Positions 17,314-27,191 of a stretch of 64,000 nt of DNA are shown here, one piece after another (position 1 is the stretch's first letter; every line of letters begins with the position of its first letter). The notes beneath the pieces are model-generated. The model was not told the origin of the DNA. It worked only from the letters and a program-made list of their open reading frames with translations, and ran no database searches. This DNA is from Chloroflexota bacterium (GTDB lineage: Bacteria > Chloroflexota > Anaerolineae > Anaerolineales > Villigracilaceae): positions 62,001 to 126,000 of the forward strand of contig JACRBN010000012.1 in the NCBI GenBank assembly GCA_016213105.1, in the 5' to 3' direction. The position numbers and the translations under genes were made by a program.

Positions 17314-19719
17314 ATGTCCCAGATTTTCATCTCTTATTCCCGAAAAGATCTGAAACTTGCCAGACCGATTGTTTATTCGTTAACACAGGATGACCTGGAT
17401 GTATGGATTGACTGGGAGGATATTCCAAAAGGGGAAGAATTCTATCAGAAGATATACCAGGGAATCGAAGAGTCCGACATTTTTTTGTTCTTAATAAGCC
17501 CCGATTCTGTTCATTCGGAATGGTGCAATAATGAGATTGCACATGCGGTTAAGAATGGTAAGCGAATCCTCCCCATCGTGATCCGCGATACTGACCCAGG
17601 AGTTATTCATCCTGAAATCTCAAAACGCAATTGGATTTTTTGCCGGGACGGGCAGGATAATTTCACCAAGGCAATCCAGGAAATTCAAATAACCATCCAT
17701 ACTGATTATGAATGGGTGCAGATTCATCGCCGCTTGCAAGTCAGGGCCCTGGAATGGGAAAGGAACCATCAGGAAAACAGTTTTTTGTTACGCGGCAGGG
17801 ATCTGCGGGACGCAGAAGCCCAGCTCTCGGCCAATGTATCAAAAGATCCCAAACCGACAGCCCTTCAAACACAATACGCCCTTAAATCAAGACAATCCGA
17901 GATTCGCCGCCAGCGAAACCTCCTTTCTGGGGTTGGGATTGCACTGGTTATGTCGGTAGGATTGGGCATATTGGCATTCATCAATGGGCAAAATGCAACC
18001 AGGAACGCGAATAATTTTGCCACACAAGTTGTAATTGCCAGGGATGAAGCAAATTTCAGGGCAACCGAGCAGGCCAGGGCGGAGGAACAGACGCGCATTG
18101 CGCTTTCAAGGTCACTGATATCTGCATCACGGCTAAATTTTGAAAAGCAGTATGATCTATCTTTGCTCATGGCTGTAGAAGCCAGACAATTGGATGATTC
18201 CATCCCAGCAAAGGCCGCACTATTTGACAGTCTTGAAAATATCCCCATGGCAACAAAGTTTGTCGATCTTGGCTTCCAGATCGATCATCCAGGTTATATA
18301 AACCGCCCGGGAGGGGTGCTAGATTTTTCCAGGGACGGCAGGTATCTGGCCGCGCACGCAGCGGGTCCTGATATCTACATTATAGACATGAAATCCAGCG
18401 ATTCGAAGTCTTCTATAAAACTATCTGGTCATCTATCCAATATCATGGCTCTGCAGTTTGCAAGCGCTAAAGACGAGTTGTATTCAATTGATGATGGAGG
18501 CATATTTATCAGTTGGGACACGCGAACCTGGCAGCTCCAAAAACAGATTCCAATTCCCATGAAATTCAACGAGGAATTGTATGCCATGTCCACTCCCATG
18601 GCGGCAATCAGCAAGGTTGGAGATCTGGTGGCCATTGTTAATTATGATGAAACCTATATCTGGAACGTGACTACAAATTCCCTTTTCCAAACGATCCTGC
18701 CGGGTATGGCACTTGGAGGCATGCCGATTGAGATTGTGGCATTCAGCCCGGATGGACGTATGGTGGCAGCCGGCGCCTTTTACAAGGCAGTTGCATGGGA
18801 TGCGGCGACTGGCCAACAAATACCCAACGGCGACATCAGCACGGCGCGCCCGGTCACCGCATTGGCAATTAGCCCGGATGGCTCCATCTTTGCTGCAGGA
18901 AGCTCGGATGGATTTGTGCATATCATGAATTTGGAAACCGGCGAGGAAAGAAGCCAGCCCCCGGCAAGTTACGGAGTGGATATCACTACCGGACAGGAAG
19001 TTACCACAGATATCAGCGGGCACAAGGACAACATTAGCGGATTGGCATTCAGCCTCGACAGTCAAACTCTCCTCTCCGCAAGCAATGATCAAACTCTGAT
19101 TGGGTGGGATGCAGGGCATTGGCCGATCCTGGAACCAATTGACGTTCATCATCAACCCATTATTGGAATCGCATTCAGCCCGGCCAGTAATAATGTCATG
19201 TCATCCATTGATGTCACGGGGACGGTGATTGTGTGGGATATTTCCAGGACATCCAGGTTGTTCGATTTCACGGATGAATTTGACTTCTCTCAGGATCTAC
19301 TAGGTGGAGAACAATTGGCGTCTGAAGATTGCGATAGGATGGTTAAGCAGACAGGCAGTTCCTGTTTTGTAAGCCCCAATGGAAAGATCATGATCTCGTT
19401 TTACTTGCAGGAGGCCTATGGAGCCTATGCCAATGCGAGAACGCAGGATGCCATCATCGAGATTTGGGATTTTGAAGCAAGACAATTAATTGGCCAACAC
19501 CCTGTTTCGGCTTTTGAACCTGAGGCGGTTGCCTACAGCGCAGATCACAAATATGCGAGAATCCTGGGGAACTCTTTTCGAGGCGCATTCCTGCTTTTCA
19601 ATATTGATTTTTTGGATTGGGTAGACATGGCGTGTGCGACAGCAAACCGCGATTTTTCAACGGAGGAATGGAGTCTGTATTTAGGTGATATGTCGTATCG
19701 TCCTGCTTGTCAGAAATAA
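17314..19719 (+). CDS. TIR-transmembrane-WD40 protein (copy 1, intact)
   Basis: 801 residues. Residues 1-135 are a TIR domain: MSQIFISYSRKD, LDVWIDWEDIPKGEEF, and SPDSVHSEWCNNEI with the putative catalytic Glu after WC. A linker with the ALEWE...SFLLRGRDLRDAE motif precedes one membrane helix (about 208-228, after the basic RRQR). A short coiled coil and a divergent WD40 propeller region follow (FSPDGRMVAAGA, ISPDGSIFAAGS, FSLDSQTLLSAS), then a C-terminal motif (MACATANRDFSTEEWSLYLGD...YRPACQK). TIR domains with this Glu are usually NAD-cleaving effectors. The basic residues before the helix place TIR inside and WD40 outside the membrane. Confidence 0.85.
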   Translation: MSQIFISYSRKDLKLARPIVYSLTQDDLDVWIDWEDIPKGEEFYQKIYQGIEESDIFLFLISPDSVHSEWCNNEIAHAVKNGKRILPIVIRDTDPGVIHPEISKRNWIFCRDGQDNFTKAIQEIQITIHTDYEWVQIHRRLQVRALEWERNHQENSFLLRGRDLRDAEAQLSANVSKDPKPTALQTQYALKSRQSEIRRQRNLLSGVGIALVMSVGLGILAFINGQNATRNANNFATQVVIARDEANFRATEQARAEEQTRIALSRSLISASRLNFEKQYDLSLLMAVEARQLDDSIPAKAALFDSLENIPMATKFVDLGFQIDHPGYINRPGGVLDFSRDGRYLAAHAAGPDIYIIDMKSSDSKSSIKLSGHLSNIMALQFASAKDELYSIDDGGIFISWDTRTWQLQKQIPIPMKFNEELYAMSTPMAAISKVGDLVAIVNYDETYIWNVTTNSLFQTILPGMALGGMPIEIVAFSPDGRMVAAGAFYKAVAWDAATGQQIPNGDISTARPVTALAISPDGSIFAAGSSDGFVHIMNLETGEERSQPPASYGVDITTGQEVTTDISGHKDNISGLAFSLDSQTLLSASNDQTLIGWDAGHWPILEPIDVHHQPIIGIAFSPASNNVMSSIDVTGTVIVWDISRTSRLFDFTDEFDFSQDLLGGEQLASEDCDRMVKQTGSSCFVSPNGKIMISFYLQEAYGAYANARTQDAIIEIWDFEARQLIGQHPVSAFEPEAVAYSADHKYARILGNSFRGAFLLFNIDFLDWVDMACATANRDFSTEEWSLYLGDMSYRPACQK

Positions 19720-19872
19720 AAATGCAAGATATGTAGCTGGATTTGGTCTTGGCAGGAGAGATGGAGAGTTGTAAATCTCCACCTGTTTGAACAGGACTGT
19801 TTGATCTTTCTTTCTCCTGTACAATACTTTCAACACAGATGGCCAAGGGCACACGCCCAGACAGGTTTCTTC

Positions 19873-20778
19873 ATGTCCCACATTTTCATCTCCTACTCCC
19901 GCAAGGACTTGGCATTTGCCGAGAAAATCATTGATGCCCTTGTAAAAGATGACCTCGAACCGTGGATTGACTGGAAAAGCATCCCTAAGGGGGAGACGTT
20001 TGAAGGAGAAATCCAGCAGGGAATTGAGAAAGCTGAGATCTTCCTGTTTTTGGTCAGCCCCGATTCTGTCCAATCGGAATGGTGCCAAAAGGAGATTGAG
20101 CACGCAGTCAACAATGGCAAGCGGATTCTCCCCATTGTCATCCGTGACGCCGACCCCCAAATAATTCACCCGGAAATCTCAAAACGTAATTGGATTTTCT
20201 GCCGCGATGGGCAGGACGATTTCAACAAGGCGATTGAAGAAACGCGCAAGACCATTCACACAGATTATGAATGGTTAAAGTACCACACTGAATTACAAGT
20301 AAAAGCCCTGAAATGGGAACCAAAAAAAGATGATAGCCGGCTTTTGCGAGGAAAAGAATTACAAGAAGCCGAGAAACAACTTGCTGAAACCAGTAGCCAG
20401 GATGACCCTAAACCCACGAAAATACAGCGTGGATATATTTTAGCTAGCCAAAGATATGAAATCCGTATTCGAAGACAAGTAGTGACTGGATTAGTTGTTG
20501 GTTTGGTAAGTATGATTGTGCTTTCATTTGTGGCTTGGGGACAACGAACTGTTGCAATCTATGCGCAAAATACTGCTGTCGCAGAATCAAATTCGAGAGC
20601 AACAGCTCAAGCAAAAGCTGAAGAACAAGCCAATATTGCTCTCGCTCGTCAATTATCCACACAGGCACAATCTATCACTGCAACCAGGGATTCCAAGCAG
20701 ATGATTGCTGTTCTGCTAGCTGTTCAATCTATGAATATAGGACTTACGCAAAAGACATATGAATGGCAGGCGACTTGA
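19873..20778 (+). pseudogene. TIR-WD40 protein copy 2, N-terminal half cut by an IS
   Basis: From the ATG at 19873: a TIR domain nearly identical to copy 3 (SPDSVQSEWCQKEI, catalytic Glu kept), the LLRGKELQEAE linker and one membrane helix (VTGLVVGLVSMIVLSFVAWG). Then an alanine/glutamine-rich coil runs to AVQSMNI, where the IS at 20739 begins; the last 13 residues are IS-encoded. The truncated product would keep TIR plus membrane anchor without its WD40 sensor, so it may still be expressed. The rest of the gene resumes at 21832. Confidence 0.85.
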
Positions 20779-21831
20779 GTTGCAGTCGGAGATAATCAGA
20801 CAGCAACCCATGTTTGAGACGATACACGGTCTGCTTGGTTTCATTGGCAACTTGCTTGAGACGAACCCAGACCAAAACCGCACAGGCAATGTGATTGCGG
20901 ACAATCCTAGCCTTGCGGCATTGGCAACCTTCCAAGCCAGTCAATTGCTTGGTTTCGCGATGAAACTGCTCGACCTTCCAACGAAAGCCACACACCTCTT
21001 GTACGGCCTGCGTGTTGTCTTGCGCCATGTCGTTGGTCACAACATAGTCCGTGCGCTTGGTAGAAAGCACAACCCGGAATAGTTTCACCTTGTGATTGCC
21101 AGGAAAACCTTTGATCTTGATAACCTTGCCGTGCTGCTTTTCGGCTTCTGTCCATTCCAAAGCATCGACTCGCTGATAGGGCTGAGAGCCGCCTGAAGCG
21201 TCCACTTGCCGATTATCTTTGAGCGGACAGTAGTAGACTTTTTGGTATGTTTCAATCGCCAGCATGATTTCTTTAGTTGCATACCAACTATCCATCAAAA
21301 CAGCCCGGAATTGCAGTTGTTTCTGGTGAACGCAGTTGCGTAACATCTCTTGCATGTGATCAAGTTTGGTTTTGCCATCTCCGTCCGGATCATAAATTCG
21401 ATAGTCAATGATCCAAAACTGATCTGTGTCCGGGTTGACGTATACACAAGTGACAATCCCGATGCCTTTGATGACACCGTGGGCGTTGCCACTGTACTGA
21501 CGTCGCACCAATTCGATCTCATGCGAATAGTTCTTGTCGGCCACTGTATCATCGAAGATCAGAAACCCGTTTGGGGTCTGGACAACCTGGCCTTTGACAT
21601 TTTCCCAGGTCAATCTCGGCGACAGGCGTTCTCCTGCCACATAGCGATTGAGTGCATCGTGGCTGAATTTCTCACTGTGGTCGGCAAAGTTTGTCAGCGT
21701 ATAGTTGATTTGACTGACCAGAAGATACTGGCAATAGTCCAAGCGTGTGACGTTTTGTGTTTTGGGTCGCATGCTCCCAAACTTATCCGCTTTTCGCCTG
21801 CTCGTCAACCACTCAGTTTTGCGTAAGTCCT
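20739..21831. mobile_element. IS4/IS701-superfamily insertion sequence in TIR-WD40 copy 2
   Basis: 1093 bp. The ends are perfect inverted repeats AGGACTTACGCAAAA (20739-20753 and the complement at 21817-21831). A 7-base target duplication TGAATAT is present at 20732-20738 and 21832-21838. Removing the element with one duplicate joins AVQSMNI in frame to FPSNASAQV, so the host gene is otherwise intact and the insertion is recent. Confidence 0.9.
20744..21772 (-). CDS. DDE transposase of the IS4/IS701 superfamily
   Basis: About 342 residues from the ATG at 21772; a TTG at 21808 is also possible. Catalytic residues are visible in LIFDDTVADK (first Asp), AVLMDSWYATKEIM (second Asp) and WKVEQFHRETKQLTG (Glu within the YREK-like signature). 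The stop codon lies inside the left inverted repeat, which is common for compact IS elements. The gene is uninterrupted and probably active. Confidence 0.88.
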   Translation of the reverse strand: MRPKTQNVTRLDYCQYLLVSQINYTLTNFADHSEKFSHDALNRYVAGERLSPRLTWENVKGQVVQTPNGFLIFDDTVADKNYSHEIELVRRQYSGNAHGVIKGIGIVTCVYVNPDTDQFWIIDYRIYDPDGDGKTKLDHMQEMLRNCVHQKQLQFRAVLMDSWYATKEIMLAIETYQKVYYCPLKDNRQVDASGGSQPYQRVDALEWTEAEKQHGKVIKIKGFPGNHKVKLFRVVLSTKRTDYVVTNDMAQDNTQAVQEVCGFRWKVEQFHRETKQLTGLEGCQCRKARIVRNHIACAVLVWVRLKQVANETKQTVYRLKHGLLSDYLRLQLKSPAIHMSFA

Positions 21832-24002
21832 TGAATATATTCCCATCGAATGCATCTGCTCAGGTTATACTGAATAATAATTCGTCTGCACACTCCACTG
21901 CCAGCATGACTCATGAGGATTCTGTGTACACCGTTGCTTTCAGCCCGAATGGTAAGTATGTAGCATCTGGAAGTTATGATGGCTCTGCTCGTGTGTGGGA
22001 AGCTTCAACTGGTAAAGAAATCGCTCGCATGCCCCATGATGGTTCTGTGGGCTCGGTTATGTTCAGCCCGGATGGAAAATATGTAGTGTCTGGAAGTAAT
22101 GATGGCACTGCCCGTGTGTGGGAGGTTTCAACTGGCAAAGAAATCGCTCGAATGACTCATGATGGTCCCGTTGGCCCTATTGCCTTCAGTCCGAATGGAA
22201 AATATATAGTGTCAGGCAGTAACGATAATACTGCCCGCATGTGGGAATTATTAACTGGCAAGGAAATTGCCCGCATGACCCATGATAATACTGTGTACTC
22301 TGTTGCCTTCAGCTTAGATGGAGAATATGTTGTCTCGGGTAGTCAAGATGGCACTGCTCGCATATGGGTAGCTTCTACGGGTAAGGAAATTACCCGTATG
22401 ATTCACGATAATTCTGTAACTTCCGTTGCCTTTAGCTCGAATGGCCAATATGTTGTATCGGGAAGTTTGGATGGTACCGTCCGCGTGTGGGAATTAATAA
22501 CCGGCAGGGAAACCGCCCGTATGACCCATGATAAAGACGTGTACTCTGTTGCTTTCAGCCCAGACGGAAAATATGTAGTGTCGGGAAGCTATGATTACAC
22601 TGCTCGTGTGTGGGAAGCATCAACCGGCAAGGAAATAGCTCGCATGACCCATGATGATTTTGTGAACTCTGTTGCCTTCAGCCCAGATGGAAAATATGTA
22701 GTTTCGGGAAGTAATGATTACACTGCCCGCGTTTGGGAAACTTCAACCGGCAGGGAAATTGCCCGTATGACTCATGATTCTTGGGTGAACTCCATTGCCT
22801 TCAGTCCGAATAGTCTATATGTAGTATCGGGAAGTAAAGACCATACCGCACGCACGTGGGAAGTTTTATCGGGCAAAGAAGTCGGTCGCATGACCCATGA
22901 TGATTCTGTGAAATCTGTAGCCGTCAGTCCAGATGGAAAATATGTGGCGTCTGGCAGTAGCGATTACACTGCACGTGTGTGGGAAATCGCAACCGGCAAG
23001 GAAATCGCCCGCATGACCCATAATGATTATATAAACTCTGTTGCCTTCAGCCTGGATAGTAAATATTTAGTATCAGGCGGTGATAAAACCATTCGCGTAT
23101 GGGAAGTTGCAACCGGTAAGGAAATCGTCCGTATGGCCCATGATAGTGTAGTAATCTCTGTTGCTTTTAGCCCGGATGGAAAATATGTGGTGTCGGGAAG
23201 TAATGATTACACAGCACGTATGTGGGAGGTTGCAACCGGCAAGGAATTTGTCCGCATGAATCACAATGGTTCTGTGCGCTCGGTCGCCTTCAGCCCGGAT
23301 GGAAAGTATGTGGTGTCGGGAAGCTATGATTACACTGCCCGAGTGTGGGAAGCATCAACCGGCAAGGAAGTCGCCCGTATGACCCATGATGATTTTGTGA
23401 GCTCTGTTGCCTTCAGCCCAGATGGAAAATATGTAGTCTCCGGTAGTTGGGATTACACTGCCCAAGTGTGGGATGCTTTAACCGGTAAGAAAATTGCCCG
23501 CATGTCCCATGGTAATTTTGTGAATTCTGTGGATTTCAGCCCGGATGGGAAATATGTGGTTTCCGGAAGTGATGATTACACTGCCTGCGTGTGGGAAGCT
23601 TTAACTGGCAAGAAAATCGCCTTTATGACCCATGATAATACCGTGTACTCTGTTAAATTTAGCCCAGATGGAAACTATGTGGTGTCAGGAAGTTGGGATG
23701 ACACCGCTCGAGTGTGGGATGCTTCAACTGGCGAGGAAATCGCCCGCATGATCCATGATAATTCTGTAGTCTCTGTCGCTTTCGGTTCGGATGGAAAATT
23801 TGTGGTATCTGGAAGTTATGATGGCACTACCCGAATCTGGATGTGGCAACCTAAGGATTTGATTACAAATACTTGTGTATATTTGCCGCGAAATCTCTCT
23901 CGAGCTGAATGGGCGCAATATATAGGTGATGCAATGCCCTATCAGGCAGTTTGTCCCAACTTACCAATTGAGCCAGAAGTTATAATGACACCTACTCCAT
24001 AA
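21832..24002 (+). pseudogene. TIR-WD40 protein copy 2, C-terminal WD40 half
   Basis: Continues the interrupted gene: FPSNASAQV, then 16 WD40 repeats of 41 residues (one of 40) from about 21906 to 23850, each close to MTHDxSVxSVAFSPDGKYVVSGS plus D-T-A-R-VWE-STGKEIAR. The 16 units would fit two seven- or eight-bladed propellers. The tail NTCVYLPRNLSRAEWAQYIGDAMPYQAVCPN is the same C-terminal motif as in copies 1 and 3. There is no native start codon of its own. Confidence 0.85.
21906..23850 (+). repeat. Tandem 123-base WD40-coding repeats, 16 units
   Basis: Sixteen consecutive units of 123 bases (one is 120) are similar at DNA level, for example the recurring strings GGAAAATATGTAGT and AACCGGCAAGGAAAT. 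Such near-identity indicates recent tandem expansion by slippage or unequal recombination. The variable positions cluster just after MTHD and in the SGSxD turn, which lie on the propeller's upper face. Confidence 0.75.
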
Positions 24003-24006
24003 CCTC

Positions 24007-24120
24007 ATGCCCACCCCTGAAGAACTCGCCCGTATCAACATAGACCGTCGACTGACCGCCTGCGGTTGGACTGTGCAATCGCACGCCGAGGCGACGGATC
24101 AATATGCGAGTTGCAGGTAG
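24007..24120 (+). pseudogene. 5' fragment of a type I restriction hsdR-like gene
   Basis: The frame MPTPEELARINIDRRLTACG then W-T-V-Q-S, ending at TAG 24118, matches the usual N-terminus of type I restriction R subunits (a start, then P-E-E, ARINID, L, GW-V-Q). The gene breaks off after about 37 residues, 35 bases before TIR copy 3. A second, shorter copy of the same start lies at 27147, after copy 3. Confidence 0.6.
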
Positions 24121-24154
24121 TAGTGCTCAATTGAATGAGTTGGGAAAAATAACA

Positions 24155-27139
24155 ATGTCACAAATCTTCATCTCCTACTCCCGCAAAGACCTGGCGATCG
24201 CCGAAAAAATCATCGCTGCCCTGGCAAAAGATGATCTCGAACCGTGGATTGACTGGAAGAGCATCCCAAAGGGGGAGACGTTTGAAGGGGAAATCCGGCA
24301 GGGAATTGAAAAAGCTGAGATATTCCTGTTTTTAGTCAGCCCCGATTCTGTCCAATCGGATTGGTGCAATAAGGAGATTAACCACGCGGTCAAAAACGGC
24401 AAGCGGATTCTTCCCATCGTTATCCGCGATACTGACCCAAAAAGTATTCACCCCGAAATTTCAAAACGTAACTGGATTTTCTGTCGGGATGGGCAGGATG
24501 ATTTCAACAAGGCAATTGAAGAAGCATGCGCAACCATTCATACCGATTATGAATGGTTGAAATATCACACAAAATTACAGTTAAAAGCACTGGATTGGGA
24601 AAGTGGAAAAGATAATAGCCGTCTTTTGCGAGGAAAGGAATTACGTGAGGCCGAACAACAATTTGCAAATGTTGAAATTAATAAAGACCATCAATCTACA
24701 AACGTTCAACGAAAATACGTTCTAACTAGTCGAAAAAATGAAGAGCTTCAAAGAAGACGAATTATTTTTGGATTAAGCATGTTTTCCTTCATTATTTTCG
24801 TCGCCTTAGTTATTACTAGCATTCAATTAAAAATTTCTCGTGCCCAACAGCTTGGCCTTCAGGCTCAAAACGAATATTCGAATAATAATCTTAATTTAGC
24901 AGCCCTATATGCTTACCAATCAAACACAACTTGGGAAAACAATGAAGCCAAATTGGTAATGGGTAGATTATCTGGTGAAGAGTTTATGAAAGCAGTGGGA
25001 TTGCTTGGGCATAAAACTAACGCATTATCTGTTGCGTGGTCACCAAGTGGACAATTGGCATCCGGTGATATAGATGGACTGGTGATCGTTTGGGATATTC
25101 AAAATAGAACTCCCAAAAATTTTTTATATGGGCACACTGGAAAAGTTAATAGTCTTGCATGGTCGGCTGATGGGAAATTAGCTTCAGGTTCTTGGGATCA
25201 TAGTGTTATTATCTGGGATATAGAAAATAATCAGCCTTCTAAAGTTCTTAAGGGACATTATGACAATGTCAATAGCATTGCCTGGTCTCCTGATGGTCGT
25301 GTATTAGCATCTGCATCAAATGACATCACAGTGATTGTTTGGAACGCGGAAACTGGTCAAATTGTAAGAACTTTGCATGGAAATGAAAAAGCTATATATG
25401 CCCTTGCATGGTCTGCTGATGGGAAATTAGCATCTTGTGCCATAGATGGGACTATCATTATCTGGGATCTTGACAAAGGAAAACCCCAACGACAAATTTC
25501 ATCTAAAGCTCCGGCTGTTCTTTCTAATATGATTTGGTCTCCAACTGGTGACTTAGTTTATGGGACAATGAACGGAAATATCGAATTTTTGAATATTCAT
25601 ACTGGAAATGTTATTAAAACTTTGGAGAGCGAAGCTGATTACAGTATTAATACCATTGCTTTGTCTCCCAATGGTATTTTGGCATCCGCATCTCAAAACG
25701 AGACCATTATTTGGGATATGAAAACAAATAAGCCAGCGTTGATTCTAACTGGCCATACAGCTCCAGTCATGGGATTATCTTGGTTTGCAGACAATAAATT
25801 GGCTTCTGCAGGGGATGAGACAATATTAATCTGGGATTTACAACAAAATAAAAGTAATCCAATCACTCTTGTCGGACACAGAGATTGGGTTAAGAGCGTT
25901 GCTTGGTCCCAAGATGGCCGCTTAGCTTCTGGGGCATGGGATAATAAAGTAATCGTATGGGATATTCAAAATGGCTTGCCGAGCCAGATACTCAATGGTC
26001 ATACTGACTGGGTTGAGGGTGTCGCTTGGTCTAAGGATGGAAGGCTAGCTTCATGTTCTGATGATAATTCCATCATTATTTGGAATTTGCAAACTGGACA
26101 GATAGCAAAAACATTAAGAATAAATAACGCCGATGAAGCTTGGAACGATCCAGGAGGGTTTAGCAGTCTTGCATGGTCTTCGGACGGAAAACTTGCTGCT
26201 GGTGCTTGGAACGGAACAGTCACTGTTTGGGATTTAAATAGCAATAAGCCACCTATAATTCTAGTTGGACACCGTGACTCTGTAACAAGCGTTGCCTGGT
26301 CTCCAGATGGTCATTTAGCTTCTGGGTCATTCGACGAGACAGTTATTCTTTGGAATTTAAACATGGAGGAACAAAATCGTGCAGTCATACTCTCTGGACA
26401 TGTTGATTTAGTTGATAGTGTAGCTTGGTCGTCAGACGGCCGACTTGCTTCAGGTGCGAGAGATGGCACCATAATTGTTTGGGATTTAAAGCAAAACAAA
26501 CCGGCTCAGAAGTTAAAAAAATCTTCTGGTACTTGGATGAATTGGGTGACTAGCGTTGCTTGGTCTAAAGATGGCAGGTTGGCTTCGTCATCTGTTAATA
26601 GGCTCACGGTAATCTGGGATTTACAAAAAGGGCGTCCGGCCGTAATTATTCCAGGGCGTAATTCTTATGTTCAGAGCATTGCATGGTCTGATAGTGGTCA
26701 GTTAGCAATGGGCTCATCAGATCGAACAATACAGATTGCTGATACTACATTGTTTGGCTCCAACCCCTGCAATTGGATTTTTAGAAATATGACTGGAAGC
26801 GAATGGCTTTTATATCAGGGAATCAGTACTTATCAGCCTGCATGCCCTAATTTGTCATTACCGGGACAAGAATACGTAAGATTCAATACATGGTATAGCG
26901 GACAGTTTTTTCCAGAGTTATTTATTGTTTGGCCAGGTAGGTGGTTTTTATTATTTATTTTCTGCCTAATTTCATTTTTTACCTATAGTACGATTTTCAT
27001 TATCAAGAAACTTTCAAGTCTTATCCGTTTGCCCCGAAAGGTCAAATTATTGCTTACCCTTTTTGTTTTTCTATTTTGTATATGTTGTTGTGGCCTGATT
27101 TATATAATAATAAAGTTAATTAGTTTTGTAAATATTTAA
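24155..27139 (+). CDS. TIR-transmembrane-WD40 protein (copy 3, intact)
   Basis: 994 residues from the ATG at 24155, the position matching the other copies (MSQIFISYSRKD). The TIR domain keeps SPDSVQSDWCNKEI; the linker has LLRGKELREAE; a membrane helix follows RRR (about 212-232). About 14 WD40 repeats follow (GHTGKVNSLAWSADGKLASGS type), with the shared C-terminal motif MTGSEWLLYQGISTYQPACPN. Unlike copies 1 and 2 there are two more membrane helices at the C-terminus (FLLFIFCLISFFTYSTIFII; LLLTLFVFLFCICCCGLIYI). By the positive-inside rule the WD40 part is outside and TIR inside. Confidence 0.87.
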   Translation: MSQIFISYSRKDLAIAEKIIAALAKDDLEPWIDWKSIPKGETFEGEIRQGIEKAEIFLFLVSPDSVQSDWCNKEINHAVKNGKRILPIVIRDTDPKSIHPEISKRNWIFCRDGQDDFNKAIEEACATIHTDYEWLKYHTKLQLKALDWESGKDNSRLLRGKELREAEQQFANVEINKDHQSTNVQRKYVLTSRKNEELQRRRIIFGLSMFSFIIFVALVITSIQLKISRAQQLGLQAQNEYSNNNLNLAALYAYQSNTTWENNEAKLVMGRLSGEEFMKAVGLLGHKTNALSVAWSPSGQLASGDIDGLVIVWDIQNRTPKNFLYGHTGKVNSLAWSADGKLASGSWDHSVIIWDIENNQPSKVLKGHYDNVNSIAWSPDGRVLASASNDITVIVWNAETGQIVRTLHGNEKAIYALAWSADGKLASCAIDGTIIIWDLDKGKPQRQISSKAPAVLSNMIWSPTGDLVYGTMNGNIEFLNIHTGNVIKTLESEADYSINTIALSPNGILASASQNETIIWDMKTNKPALILTGHTAPVMGLSWFADNKLASAGDETILIWDLQQNKSNPITLVGHRDWVKSVAWSQDGRLASGAWDNKVIVWDIQNGLPSQILNGHTDWVEGVAWSKDGRLASCSDDNSIIIWNLQTGQIAKTLRINNADEAWNDPGGFSSLAWSSDGKLAAGAWNGTVTVWDLNSNKPPIILVGHRDSVTSVAWSPDGHLASGSFDETVILWNLNMEEQNRAVILSGHVDLVDSVAWSSDGRLASGARDGTIIVWDLKQNKPAQKLKKSSGTWMNWVTSVAWSKDGRLASSSVNRLTVIWDLQKGRPAVIIPGRNSYVQSIAWSDSGQLAMGSSDRTIQIADTTLFGSNPCNWIFRNMTGSEWLLYQGISTYQPACPNLSLPGQEYVRFNTWYSGQFFPELFIVWPGRWFLLFIFCLISFFTYSTIFIIKKLSSLIRLPRKVKLLLTLFVFLFCICCCGLIYIIIKLISFVNI

Positions 27140-27146
27140 TAACCGC

Positions 27147-27191
27147 ATGCCCATACCTGAAGAACTTTCCCATATCAACATTGACAAGCCA
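27147..27191 (+). pseudogene. Second hsdR-like 5' fragment, cut by an IS
   Basis: MPIPEELSHINIDK resembles the fragment at 24007 (MPTPEELARINIDR) at both DNA and protein level, including the AACC-CATGCCCA context after a TIR-WD40 stop. It ends where the IS256-type element begins at 27192. So both TIR copies 2 and 3 were followed by the same gene start, as expected if a unit of TIR-WD40 plus hsdR start was duplicated. Confidence 0.6.

Noticed and set aside
21906-23850. Regular ~123-base repeats resembling a CRISPR or satellite array
   Set aside because: The unit is an exact multiple of three, uninterrupted in frame, and encodes WD40 motifs; no short-repeat/unique-spacer pattern exists.
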